DNA of 64,000 nucleotides from Hyphomicrobiaceae bacterium (GTDB lineage Bacteria; Pseudomonadota; Alphaproteobacteria; Rhizobiales; Xanthobacteraceae): positions 1 to 64,000 of the forward strand of contig JAJPJB010000103.1 in the NCBI GenBank assembly GCA_021324465.1. Direction: 5' to 3'. The notes beneath the pieces are model-generated. The model was not told the origin of the DNA. It ran no database searches and saw only the letters and a list, made by a program, of their open reading frames with translations. Both the position numbers and the translations under genes were made by a program. Shown here piece by piece: positions 56,811 through 64,000 of this stretch (position 1 is the first letter of the stretch; every line of letters begins with the position of its first letter).

Positions 56811-56923
56811 TTGGTTATTGACCTCGGTCGCGCGGCTTAGCAATGTGCCGGTGGGAAATGCCAGACGGAAAACGCGCCGCGCGGTCAGACGCGGACAATT
56901 TCGACATCAGGGAGGGACTCGGC

Positions 56924-58066
56924 ATGTTTCGCTCAGGCCTATTTGCAACGCTGATCGGCACGGCTTTCGGCCTGACAACGCCGCTCCACGCGCAGTCAAG
57001 CGTGTACATTCCGGCCGTTCTGGAGCTCTCCGGCGCCGGCGCCGTATCCGGGACCAATTTCCGTGACGGCATGTTGCTCGCAATTGATGAGATCAACGCC
57101 AAAGGCGGCATTCTCGGCCGCAAGATCGATGCGCCGCTCCTCGACACGCAAAGCGACGCCGGCATTTCGCGCGCGCAGGTTCAGAAAGTGCTCGATAATA
57201 ATCCCTACGTGATCCTCGGCCCGGTCTTTTCCGGGTCTGTCCTGGTCGACATGGCGCTCACCCAGCAGGCGGAAATTCCCGAGATCGTCGGCGGTGAGGC
57301 GGCCGCCATCACGCAGAAGAACGACCCCTACGTGTTCCGCACCTCCTTCGGCCAGCAATTCAGCATGCCGAAGATCGCCAATTACATCCGCGACGGTGTC
57401 AAGGCGAAGTCGGTCGCCGTCATTTGGGTGAACAACGACTTCGGCAAAGGCGGGCGCGATACTTTTGTCAAGGAAATGGCTGCGCGCAATATCAAGGTTG
57501 TTGCCGATGTTTCGACCGAGTCCGGGCAAGCCGATTTTTCCGCCGACGTCGTCAAGATCAATGCCGCCAATGCTGATGCCATCTTTGTCTATCTGAACGA
57601 GGAGGAGAGCGCGCGCTTTCTGCGCGAGGCAAAGAAGCAAGGCGTCAAGGCGCCGCTGATCGGCGAGACGACCTTGCTCGGGCAGAAAGTCATCGACCTC
57701 GCGCAAGGCGCCGCGGAAGGCGTGCGCGGCCATGTCGGGTTGACCGTCGATGCACCGATTCCGGCGGTGCAGGATTTCGCGGAACGCTTCAAGAAGCGCT
57801 ACAACTACGTTTGCGATCACAACGGCATCAAAGGCTATACCGCAGTCTACATCATCAAACATGTCACCGAGAAGATCGGCAAGTTCGACAGCAGGCTGTT
57901 CGCGCAAACCTTGCACGGCATAACGATTACACCGGACGATGAGCCGGGCGTGCTGATGGAAGTCACCTTCGATGCCAATGGCGATCTCGATCGGCAAAGC
58001 TTTCTCGGCGAAGTCGTGAACGGCAAGCAGAAGATCGTCGAGATTCTGCCCAAGCTTGGCAAATGA
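56924..58066 (+). CDS. Liv-type ABC transporter substrate-binding protein
   Basis: A 380-residue periplasmic type I binding protein. A signal peptide ends near LHAQSS; the mature start SVYIPAVLELSGAGAVSGTNFRDG is the usual ligand-site region, followed by EINAKGGILGRKI. GGGAGGG precedes the ATG at 56924, which is preferred to the ATG at 56843. This family binds amino acids, amides and also aromatic acids. Its operon encodes shikimate-pathway catabolic enzymes, so a hydroaromatic ligand is more likely than a branched-chain amino acid. Confidence 0.94.
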   Translation: MFRSGLFATLIGTAFGLTTPLHAQSSVYIPAVLELSGAGAVSGTNFRDGMLLAIDEINAKGGILGRKIDAPLLDTQSDAGISRAQVQKVLDNNPYVILGPVFSGSVLVDMALTQQAEIPEIVGGEAAAITQKNDPYVFRTSFGQQFSMPKIANYIRDGVKAKSVAVIWVNNDFGKGGRDTFVKEMAARNIKVVADVSTESGQADFSADVVKINAANADAIFVYLNEEESARFLREAKKQGVKAPLIGETTLLGQKVIDLAQGAAEGVRGHVGLTVDAPIPAVQDFAERFKKRYNYVCDHNGIKGYTAVYIIKHVTEKIGKFDSRLFAQTLHGITITPDDEPGVLMEVTFDANGDLDRQSFLGEVVNGKQKIVEILPKLGK

Positions 58067-58144
58067 CGGCTCGGCAACTTTGCCGCCGTCTTGGCATCGC
58101 GGGCGAGCGCAACGGAAAACGCGAAGACCAAGGCGCGAGGGTCA

Positions 58145-59020
58145 ATGGCGTCCTTTATTCAGCTGCTGATTTCCGGACTGGCGACCGGCGCGATCTACGC
58201 GTTGATTGCCGTGGGGTTCACCCTGCTCTGGCAAACGTCGCAGACCATCAATTTTGCGCAGGGCGAATTCGTCATGCTGCCGGCCTTCTTCGTGCTGGCA
58301 GCGATGAACTGGGGCGCGCCGTTCTGGCTGGCGGCGCTGATCGGAATTGCGGCCGCGCTCGTCGTGCTTGGGCTTCTGTTCAAGCTCATCGTGGTCGACC
58401 CGATGTTACGCTACGGCGTGCTGCCGCTCGTCATTTCGACGATTGCGCTCTCGCTGCTGCTCAAGGAGAGCGTCAAGGATTTCTACAGCGCGCAAGCGCA
58501 AGCGTTCCCGCCTCTGGTGCCCGATGCTGACGTCCACCTGTTTGGCGCGGTGGTCTCGACGCAGAGCCTTGTCGTGCTGGGCGTCGCCATCGCGACGGTG
58601 GCGGCGCTGCATCTGTGGCTTAACAAGACGCGCACAGGGCGCTCGATGCAGGCGACTGCGCAAAATCCGGCGCTGGCGCGCATTCTGGGAATTCCCGTGC
58701 AGCGCATGGTGCTCTACACGTTTCTCGTCAATGCCGTGCTCGTCGCCATTGCCTCGATCCTGATCAGCCCGATTTATCTGGCGAAGTTCACCAACGGCGA
58801 AACGCTCGGCACCGCCGCCTTCATCGCCGCCATCATCGGCGGCTTCAACCAGGTGCGCGGCGCCATTCTCGGCGGAATCATTCTGGGCGTCTTGGACAAT
58901 CTCTCGGCCGCCTATCTCTCTTCGCAATATCGCGGCGCGTTCCCGCTGCTGATCCTGATCGCCGTCATCCTGTGCCGGCCGCAGGGCCTGCTCGGACGCG
59001 TCGAGGAGCGCACGGTATGA
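58145..59020 (+). CDS. livH: Liv-type ABC transporter permease (LivH-like)
   Basis: A 291-residue inner-membrane permease with about eight helices. Family features are LISGLATGAIYALIAVGFTL, TINFAQGEFVML and the late GGFNQVRGAILGGIILGVLDN. The ATG at 58145 fits the family start. Its stop overlaps the next gene by four bases (ATGA). The symbol denotes the family, not the substrate. Confidence 0.94.
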   Translation: MASFIQLLISGLATGAIYALIAVGFTLLWQTSQTINFAQGEFVMLPAFFVLAAMNWGAPFWLAALIGIAAALVVLGLLFKLIVVDPMLRYGVLPLVISTIALSLLLKESVKDFYSAQAQAFPPLVPDADVHLFGAVVSTQSLVVLGVAIATVAALHLWLNKTRTGRSMQATAQNPALARILGIPVQRMVLYTFLVNAVLVAIASILISPIYLAKFTNGETLGTAAFIAAIIGGFNQVRGAILGGIILGVLDNLSAAYLSSQYRGAFPLLILIAVILCRPQGLLGRVEERTV

Positions 59021-59994
59021 CCCGGCTGGGCGCCGTCGTGATTGGCGTCGCGTTGGCGCTGGCGCTGGCCGCGCCATTCTTCCTGAAGCCCTTCGGTATC
59101 TATCTGCTCTCGATGTGGGCCGTGCTGACCATCGCGGCGATGGGGCTCAATCTCACGCTCGGCTATGCCGGCCAGGTGTCGCTTGCCCAGGGCGCCTTCG
59201 TCGGCATCGGCGCTTACACCGTCGCGCTGCTGACGCAAGGCGGCGTGCCGTTTGCGCTCGCCTTCATCGCAGCCGGCTTGCTGTGCTTCATCGTCGGCTG
59301 GATGCTCGGCTATCCGGCGCTGCGCGTTTCGCACCATTATCTCGCCTTCGTCACGCTGGCGTTCACCACGCTGGTGTTTCTCGTGCTGCGCAACGAGCAG
59401 TGGCTGACAGGCGGCATCTACGGCATCAACGGAATCATGCGCCCCGTATTGTTCGGCTGGTCCACCGGCAAGGCGCTGCACTTCTACTTTTTCAGCCTCG
59501 GCGTCCTCGTGGTGCTGGCGCTCGCAATCTGGTGGATGCTACGCTCGCCGTGGGGCCGCGCCTTCGTTGCGTTGCGCGAAAACCCGATCCGCGCGGCATC
59601 GGTGGGGCTCGATACGCGGCGCTACACACTGATGGCCTTTGCGGTCGGCTCAAGCCTCGGTGGCCTGTCCGGCGCGCTCTATGCGCCCTTGGTCCAATTC
59701 ATCGAGCCGGGCTCCTTTGCGATCAACATGTCGTTCAGTCTGCTTCTGATGGTAATCGTCGGCGGCAGCGGTTACTTCTTCGGGCCGTTCGTCGGCGCGC
59801 TGGTTGCCGTGCTGCTGCCGGAATGGATGCGTATCGCCGAAGGCTACTACCTCATCGTCTATGCCGCCCTCGTCATGGTGATGATGGCGTTCTGCCCAAC
59901 CGGCATTTTGGGATTGGTTGATCGCTTGGCAAAAGCCGCCATGCCGAACGGCCGGTCGGCGCCGGCCATTGGCGCGGAAAGGACCGCGCCATGA
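59017..59994 (+). CDS. livM: Liv-type ABC transporter permease (LivM-like)
   Basis: A 325-residue permease with about ten helices. It carries LNLTLGYAGQVSLAQGAFVGIGAY, the LivM signature, and GRAFVALRENPIRAASVGLD, the loop that contacts the ATPases, and GSSLGGLSGALYA. Translation starts inside the end of livH and its stop overlaps livG (ATGA at both ends). Confidence 0.94.
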   Translation: MTRLGAVVIGVALALALAAPFFLKPFGIYLLSMWAVLTIAAMGLNLTLGYAGQVSLAQGAFVGIGAYTVALLTQGGVPFALAFIAAGLLCFIVGWMLGYPALRVSHHYLAFVTLAFTTLVFLVLRNEQWLTGGIYGINGIMRPVLFGWSTGKALHFYFFSLGVLVVLALAIWWMLRSPWGRAFVALRENPIRAASVGLDTRRYTLMAFAVGSSLGGLSGALYAPLVQFIEPGSFAINMSFSLLLMVIVGGSGYFFGPFVGALVAVLLPEWMRIAEGYYLIVYAALVMVMMAFCPTGILGLVDRLAKAAMPNGRSAPAIGAERTAP

Positions 59995-60734
59995 ATCCTG
60001 TTCTGCAGGTGGCCGATCTGCGCAAATCGTTTGGCGGCATTGCCGCAGTCGACGGCGTCTCGTTCCAGGTCGACGAAGGCGAGATTTTGGGAATCATCGG
60101 GCCGAACGGCTCTGGCAAGTCGACGCTGTTCAACTGCGTGCTCGGCCAGTTGACGCCAAGCAGCGGCGAGGTACGGGTCGACGGCCGCCGCACGACCGGG
60201 ATGCGTCCGTGCGATCTCAATCGGCTCGGCGTCAGCCGGACATTTCAGCTGCTGCAGGTGTTCCCGCAGCTTTCCGTGCGCGACAATCTGATCCTGGCAG
60301 GTCAGGAACACCAGGGCTCGATGGTCTCGCGCCTGTTCGGTCGCGCCGACGCCGGACTTGGCGAGGGTGCCGACCGAATGCTCGATTTCTTCCGGCTCTC
60401 GCATTTCGCCGCGCAGCCGGCGGGCTCGCTCAGCTACGGCCAGCAGAAGCTGCTTGACGCGGCGATGGCGTTCATGGCCGGGCCGCGGCTTGTTCTGCTC
60501 GACGAGCCCGCCGGCGGCGTGAACCTGACCATGCTGTCGCATTTGCGCGAGCGGCTGCAAGCCTATCACGCCGAGCGCAAAGCCACCTTTGTCGTCATCG
60601 AGCACCAGATGGAATTCGTCATGGCGCTGTGCACGCGGGTACTGGTACTGGCGGAAGGACGGATCATCGCCGAGGGTGCGCCGGCCGCTGTTCGCCGGAA
60701 CCCGGTCGTGATCGAAGCCTATCTCGGGCACTGA
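59991..60734 (+). CDS. livG: Liv-type ABC transporter ATP-binding protein (LivG-like)
   Basis: A 247-residue ATPase with Walker A GPNGSGKST (37-45), signature LSYGQQKLLDAA, Walker B LVLLDEPAGGVN and a switch His in VVIEHQMEFVM. LSYGQ replaces the more common LSGGQ, as is usual in LivG. It forms the ATPase pair with LivF, two bases downstream. Confidence 0.95.
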   Translation: MNPVLQVADLRKSFGGIAAVDGVSFQVDEGEILGIIGPNGSGKSTLFNCVLGQLTPSSGEVRVDGRRTTGMRPCDLNRLGVSRTFQLLQVFPQLSVRDNLILAGQEHQGSMVSRLFGRADAGLGEGADRMLDFFRLSHFAAQPAGSLSYGQQKLLDAAMAFMAGPRLVLLDEPAGGVNLTMLSHLRERLQAYHAERKATFVVIEHQMEFVMALCTRVLVLAEGRIIAEGAPAAVRRNPVVIEAYLGH

Positions 60735-60736
60735 CA

Positions 60737-61486
60737 ATGGACGGACGCGAACCGCTGCTAATGCTCGATCGGGTCTTTGCCGGGTACGGCAAGATGACGA
60801 TCCTTAACGGCACGACGGCGAGCATTCGCCCTGCCGCGATCACGACGGTGATCGGGCCGAACGGCGCCGGCAAGTCGACCATGTTCAAGGCGGTGTTCGG
60901 GCTCCTGCCGGTGCGTTCAGGCACCATCGTGTTCGATGGGCGCGACATCTCCAATCTGCCGCCCCGCGCGCTGCTCGATGCCGGCATCGTCTACATCCCG
61001 CAGGGCCGCAACATCTTTCCCGAGCTGAGCGTACGCCACAATCTGGAGCTAGGCGGCGTCGCCCTGTCGCGCCAAGCAGAGATCGCCAGGCGTATCGAGG
61101 CGGTCATGCGGCGCTTTCCGATGCTGCAGGAGAAGGCGGACCAGCAGGCCTCGACGCTTTCGGGCGGCCAGCAGAAGATTCTCGAAGTCGCCCGCGGGCT
61201 TTTGCTCAAGCCCAAGCTCGTCTTGATCGACGAGCCGTCGATCGGCCTGTCGCCGCTGATGGTGCGGGATGTATTTGCGATCCTCAAGGATCTGCGCAAC
61301 AACGGCGTCACCGTCTTGCTGATTGAACAAAACGCCAAGCAGGCGCTGCAGATCTCGGACTATGGCCTGGTTCTCGAGCAGGGCCAGACACGCATTGAAG
61401 CCGCCGCGCCGCAGATCCTTGCCGATCCGCGCATTGCACAGCTTTTCCTCGGCGGCGGGCTGCTTCAGCCGGAGCAGGTATCATGA
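60737..61486 (+). CDS. livF: Liv-type ABC transporter ATP-binding protein (LivF-like)
   Basis: A 249-residue ATPase with Walker A GPNGAGKST (40-48), YIPQGRNIFPELSVRHNL, signature LSGGQQKILEVARGLL and Walker B LVLIDEPSIGLSP. The ATG at 60737 lies two bases after the livG stop; the longer frame to 60629 is inside livG. Its stop overlaps the shikimate dehydrogenase gene by four bases. Confidence 0.95.
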   Translation: MDGREPLLMLDRVFAGYGKMTILNGTTASIRPAAITTVIGPNGAGKSTMFKAVFGLLPVRSGTIVFDGRDISNLPPRALLDAGIVYIPQGRNIFPELSVRHNLELGGVALSRQAEIARRIEAVMRRFPMLQEKADQQASTLSGGQQKILEVARGLLLKPKLVLIDEPSIGLSPLMVRDVFAILKDLRNNGVTVLLIEQNAKQALQISDYGLVLEQGQTRIEAAAPQILADPRIAQLFLGGGLLQPEQVS

Positions 61487-62367
61487 CAAAGCCGCGGATG
61501 CTGCTTGGACTGATCGGCCTCAATATCCAAGGCTCGATGTCGCCGGCGCTGTTTGCCGACGCCTTCGCGGCCGCCGACATCGACGGCTACTATCATCTCA
61601 TCGATGTCGATCGCTTGCCCGGCCGCAAGCTGCAAGAACTTCTGCAATCCATCAAAGCGCTCGGCTTCGCCGGCGCCAATGTCACTTACCCTTTCAAGCA
61701 GGAGATCATCGGCCTCCTTGACGCGGTTGATCCCGAAGCGGCGCAAGTCGGCGCGGTGAATACGATTGCGATCGCGCCCGATGGCTGCACTACGGGCTAC
61801 AACTTCGACCGACGCGGCTGGCGCAACAGCTTTGCCGCAACGCTTGGCAGCGACAGCGCCAAAGGCGCGACCGTTGTTCAGATCGGAGCCGGCGGGGCCG
61901 GGCGCGCCGTCGCCTATGCATTGATGGATCTCGGCGCCGCCGTTCTGATCATTCACGATATCGATGCGGCGCGCGCCGATGCGCTCAGGAGCGAGATTGC
62001 AACTGCTTACGGGGCGTCGCGCTGCCGCTTGGCGGGCGATCTGGCGCATGACATCGCGGAGGCCGACGGCGTGGTCAATGCGACGCAGGTCGGCATGCGC
62101 GGCTTTCCCGGTAATCCCGTTCCGGCGGCCGCGCTGAAGCCGCAGCATTGGGCCGCCGACGTCATCTATACGCCGATGCAAACGGCGTTTCTCAGAGCCG
62201 CCGCCGCCAAGGGCGCGCGCACACTCAATGGCGCCGGAATGTGCATCTATCAGGCGGCCGAGGCGTTCCGGCTGTTCACCGGCCTGACGCCGGATGTTGC
62301 GCGTCTGCATCGCGCCTTTGCGGTAGCCGTCGCCGCGCGCGACGCGGCGAGCGCACCCGCGGCGTGA
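61483..62367 (+). CDS. aroE: Shikimate/quinate dehydrogenase family protein
   Basis: A 294-residue AroE-fold oxidoreductase. Catalytic Lys72 is in GANVTYPFKQ, with Asn93 in GAVNTIAI and Asp109 in GYNFDRRGW; the nucleotide loop is GAGGAGRA (135-142). The usual GxNTD motif is GYNFD here, so Thr is replaced by Phe. Together with its place behind an importer and before a dehydroshikimate dehydratase, this points to a catabolic enzyme oxidising shikimate or quinate, not the biosynthetic AroE. The first codons overlap livF (ATGA). Confidence 0.93.
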   Translation: MTKPRMLLGLIGLNIQGSMSPALFADAFAAADIDGYYHLIDVDRLPGRKLQELLQSIKALGFAGANVTYPFKQEIIGLLDAVDPEAAQVGAVNTIAIAPDGCTTGYNFDRRGWRNSFAATLGSDSAKGATVVQIGAGGAGRAVAYALMDLGAAVLIIHDIDAARADALRSEIATAYGASRCRLAGDLAHDIAEADGVVNATQVGMRGFPGNPVPAAALKPQHWAADVIYTPMQTAFLRAAAAKGARTLNGAGMCIYQAAEAFRLFTGLTPDVARLHRAFAVAVAARDAASAPAA

Positions 62368-62387
62368 GGGCAGTTCGGAGAGGTGCG

Positions 62388-64000
62388 ATGAAAACCGCGA
62401 TTGCCACGGTCTGCCTTTCCGGCGGCTTGCGCGAGAAGCTCGAGGCGATCGCCGCTGCCGGGTTTCGCGGCGTCGAAATTTTTGAAAACGATCTGTTGTC
62501 CTATCACGGCACGCCCGCCGATGTGGCCAAAGAGGTTGCCGATCTCGGCTTGAAGGTGATCACGTTCCAGCCGTTTCGCGATTTCGAGGGCATGCCGGAT
62601 TCGCAGCGTGCCCGCACTTTCGACCGCGCCGAGCGGAAATTCGACGTGATGGGCGAGCTCGGCTGCGATTTGCTCCTGGTATGCAGCAATGTCTCCCCCC
62701 AAGCGCAGGGCGGAATCGATCATGCGGCCGCCGACTTGCGCGAGCTCGGCGAGCGCGCGGCGCGGCGCGGCCTGCGCATCGGCTTCGAGGCGTTGGCCTG
62801 GGGCCGGCATATCAATGATTATCGCGACGCCTGGGAAGTCGTGCGTCGCGCCGATCACCCGGCCGTCGGTCTCGTGCTCGACAGCTTTCACGTCTATGCG
62901 CGCCGGACCGATCTCAATCGGCTGAGCGCAATCCCCGGTGACCGGATTTTCCTGGTGCAGCTTGCCGACGCGCCCTGGCTCGATATGGATGTGCTGACCT
63001 GGAGCCGGCATTTCCGTTGCTTTCCGGGACAGGGCGACATGCCGCTCACCGATTTTGTCGCTGCTGTGGCGGCGACCGGCTACCGGGATCACCTTTCGCT
63101 CGAAATATTCAACGATCAATTCCGCGCCGGATCGCCGCGTTCGGTCGCCGTCGACGGGCAGCGTTCGTTGACCTTCCTCATGGATCAATTGCATGAGCTG
63201 ACAGGCGCGCCGCCCGGCGATTTCTCGGCCTTGCCGCCACGATCAAAATGTCTTGGCGTCGAATTCATCGAGTTCGCCGTCGACGACCGCGCCGGCGACG
63301 AGCTTGAAGATTTTCTCGGCCATCTCGGCTTTCGCAATGCCGCGCGCCACAAATCCAAGGCGGTGACGCGCTGGGTGCAGGGCGCGATCAACCTTGTCGT
63401 CAATCGCGAGAAGGAGGGCTTCGCGCATTCGCACTACATCACCCACGGGCCGTCGGTCTGCGCCATCGGTCTGAAGGTGCAAAGCGCCGCGGCAACGCTC
63501 GACCGCGCCGAGCGACTGCACGACATTCCGTTTCGGCAAAGGGTCGGCCCGGGAGAACTCGAAATTCCCGCCGTACGTGGCGTGGGCGGCAGTCTCCTCT
63601 ATTTTGTCGATCAGGGCAGCGCGCTGGCCAAGGTCTGGGATGTGGAATTCGAGCTGCTGCGGGCTGCCGGCAATGCTGCGTCAGCAGGGCTCATCGCGAT
63701 CGACCACATTTCGCAGTCAATGCACTACGAGGACATGCTGTCCTGGCTGTTGTTCTACACGTCTCTGTTTGACGTGGAGAAGACGCCGCAGCTGGACATC
63801 ACCGACCCGGGCGGCATCGTGCGCAGCCAAGTCGTGGAAACGGCCGACGGCGCTTTGCGCATCGCGCTCAACGCCTCGCAAAGCCCGCGTACGCAATCGT
63901 CGCGCTTCCTGAGCGAGTATTTCGGCTCCGGCGTGCAGCACATCGCCTTTCAAACCGACGACATCCTCGCGGCTGCCCGCACGCTCCGAGTAAACAGAGT
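62388..64000 (+). CDS. quiC: 3-dehydroshikimate dehydratase, QuiC type with HPPD-like domain (partial)
   Basis: The frame opens with ATG at 62388 (GGAGAGG upstream) and runs off the window without a stop, so at least 537 residues are present. Residues 1 to about 270 are a xylose-isomerase-like TIM barrel with the metal ligand set Glu134 (GFEALAWG), Asp165 and His168 (LDSFHVY), Gln191 (FLVQLAD) and Glu239 (LSLEIFND). The C-terminal part is a double vicinal-oxygen-chelate, HPPD-like region (GVEFIEFAVDD; IDHISQSM; GVQHIAF). This two-part architecture is that of Pseudomonas QuiC, which converts 3-dehydroshikimate to protocatechuate. It lies 20 bases after aroE, as the last visible gene of the operon. 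Confidence 0.93.
   Translation, partial: MKTAIATVCLSGGLREKLEAIAAAGFRGVEIFENDLLSYHGTPADVAKEVADLGLKVITFQPFRDFEGMPDSQRARTFDRAERKFDVMGELGCDLLLVCSNVSPQAQGGIDHAAADLRELGERAARRGLRIGFEALAWGRHINDYRDAWEVVRRADHPAVGLVLDSFHVYARRTDLNRLSAIPGDRIFLVQLADAPWLDMDVLTWSRHFRCFPGQGDMPLTDFVAAVAATGYRDHLSLEIFNDQFRAGSPRSVAVDGQRSLTFLMDQLHELTGAPPGDFSALPPRSKCLGVEFIEFAVDDRAGDELEDFLGHLGFRNAARHKSKAVTRWVQGAINLVVNREKEGFAHSHYITHGPSVCAIGLKVQSAAATLDRAERLHDIPFRQRVGPGELEIPAVRGVGGSLLYFVDQGSALAKVWDVEFELLRAAGNAASAGLIAIDHISQSMHYEDMLSWLLFYTSLFDVEKTPQLDITDPGGIVRSQVVETADGALRIALNASQSPRTQSSRFLSEYFGSGVQHIAFQTDDILAAARTLRVNR

Noticed and set aside
1-64000. CRISPR arrays, prophage, conjugation or defence genes
   Set aside because: No regularly spaced repeats, integrase, capsid, relaxase, restriction or toxin-antitoxin genes were recognised on either strand.

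Overview
The window is high-GC chromosomal DNA from an alphaproteobacterium of the Hyphomicrobiales (Rhizobiales), most like the Bradyrhizobiaceae/Xanthobacteraceae. This rests on gene content and order: divergent purN-purM beside a CDP-alcohol phosphatidyltransferase, an AI-2E family protein and the DnaA-like regulator HdaA, followed by ppk and ppx; short rhizobial cold-shock proteins; a solitary Bug/TctC receptor; and intergenic palindromes of the 'GTCATTGCGA..TCGCAATGAC' type. No rRNA, tRNA, CRISPR array or prophage was recognised. It is inference from gene content, not a species call.

Layout. 1-13.6 kb is housekeeping: an alpha/beta hydrolase-OsmC fusion, a MetF-type reductase, alaS, an MBL hydrolase, a lipoprotein, ndk, a TerC protein, a cold-shock gene with a clear terminator, purN/purM, a CDP-alcohol phosphatidyltransferase, an AI-2E transporter and hdaA. 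13.7-19.5 kb is a phosphate/polyphosphate block: ppk, ppx, a DUF47 (PhoU-like) protein and a PiT phosphate carrier. 19.7-25.3 kb holds small unknown genes, a Bug receptor, a secreted protein of unknown function with a lysozyme-like motif, and a slipin-NfeD pair. 25.5-30.4 kb holds rnd, a ThDP enzyme and aspS.

30.4-36.0 kb is the most accessory-looking stretch: a frameshifted cold-shock remnant, several small unknown genes, an IF-1 paralogue overlapping a DEAD-box RNA helicase, two tiny genes overlapping by ATGA, an epimerase and an IS110 transposase fragment. 36.0-40.4 kb is a complete carbohydrate-type ABC importer with no catabolic gene beside it. 40.9-49.1 kb is a full kdp potassium operon (kdpFABC plus kdpDE) led by two very small membrane peptides, of 29 aa (KdpF) and 27 aa. 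49.6-54.9 kb is a hydantoinase/oxoprolinase-type hyuA-hyuB pair with an MFS transporter.

55.9-64.0 kb is the most interesting unit: a LysR regulator, then a tightly packed operon made of a Liv-type ABC importer (binding protein, two permeases, two ATPases), a shikimate dehydrogenase homologue and a QuiC-type 3-dehydroshikimate dehydratase that runs off the window end. Together these suggest uptake of a hydroaromatic acid such as shikimate or quinate and its conversion to protocatechuate. A perfect inverted repeat in the LysR-binding protein gap is a candidate operator.
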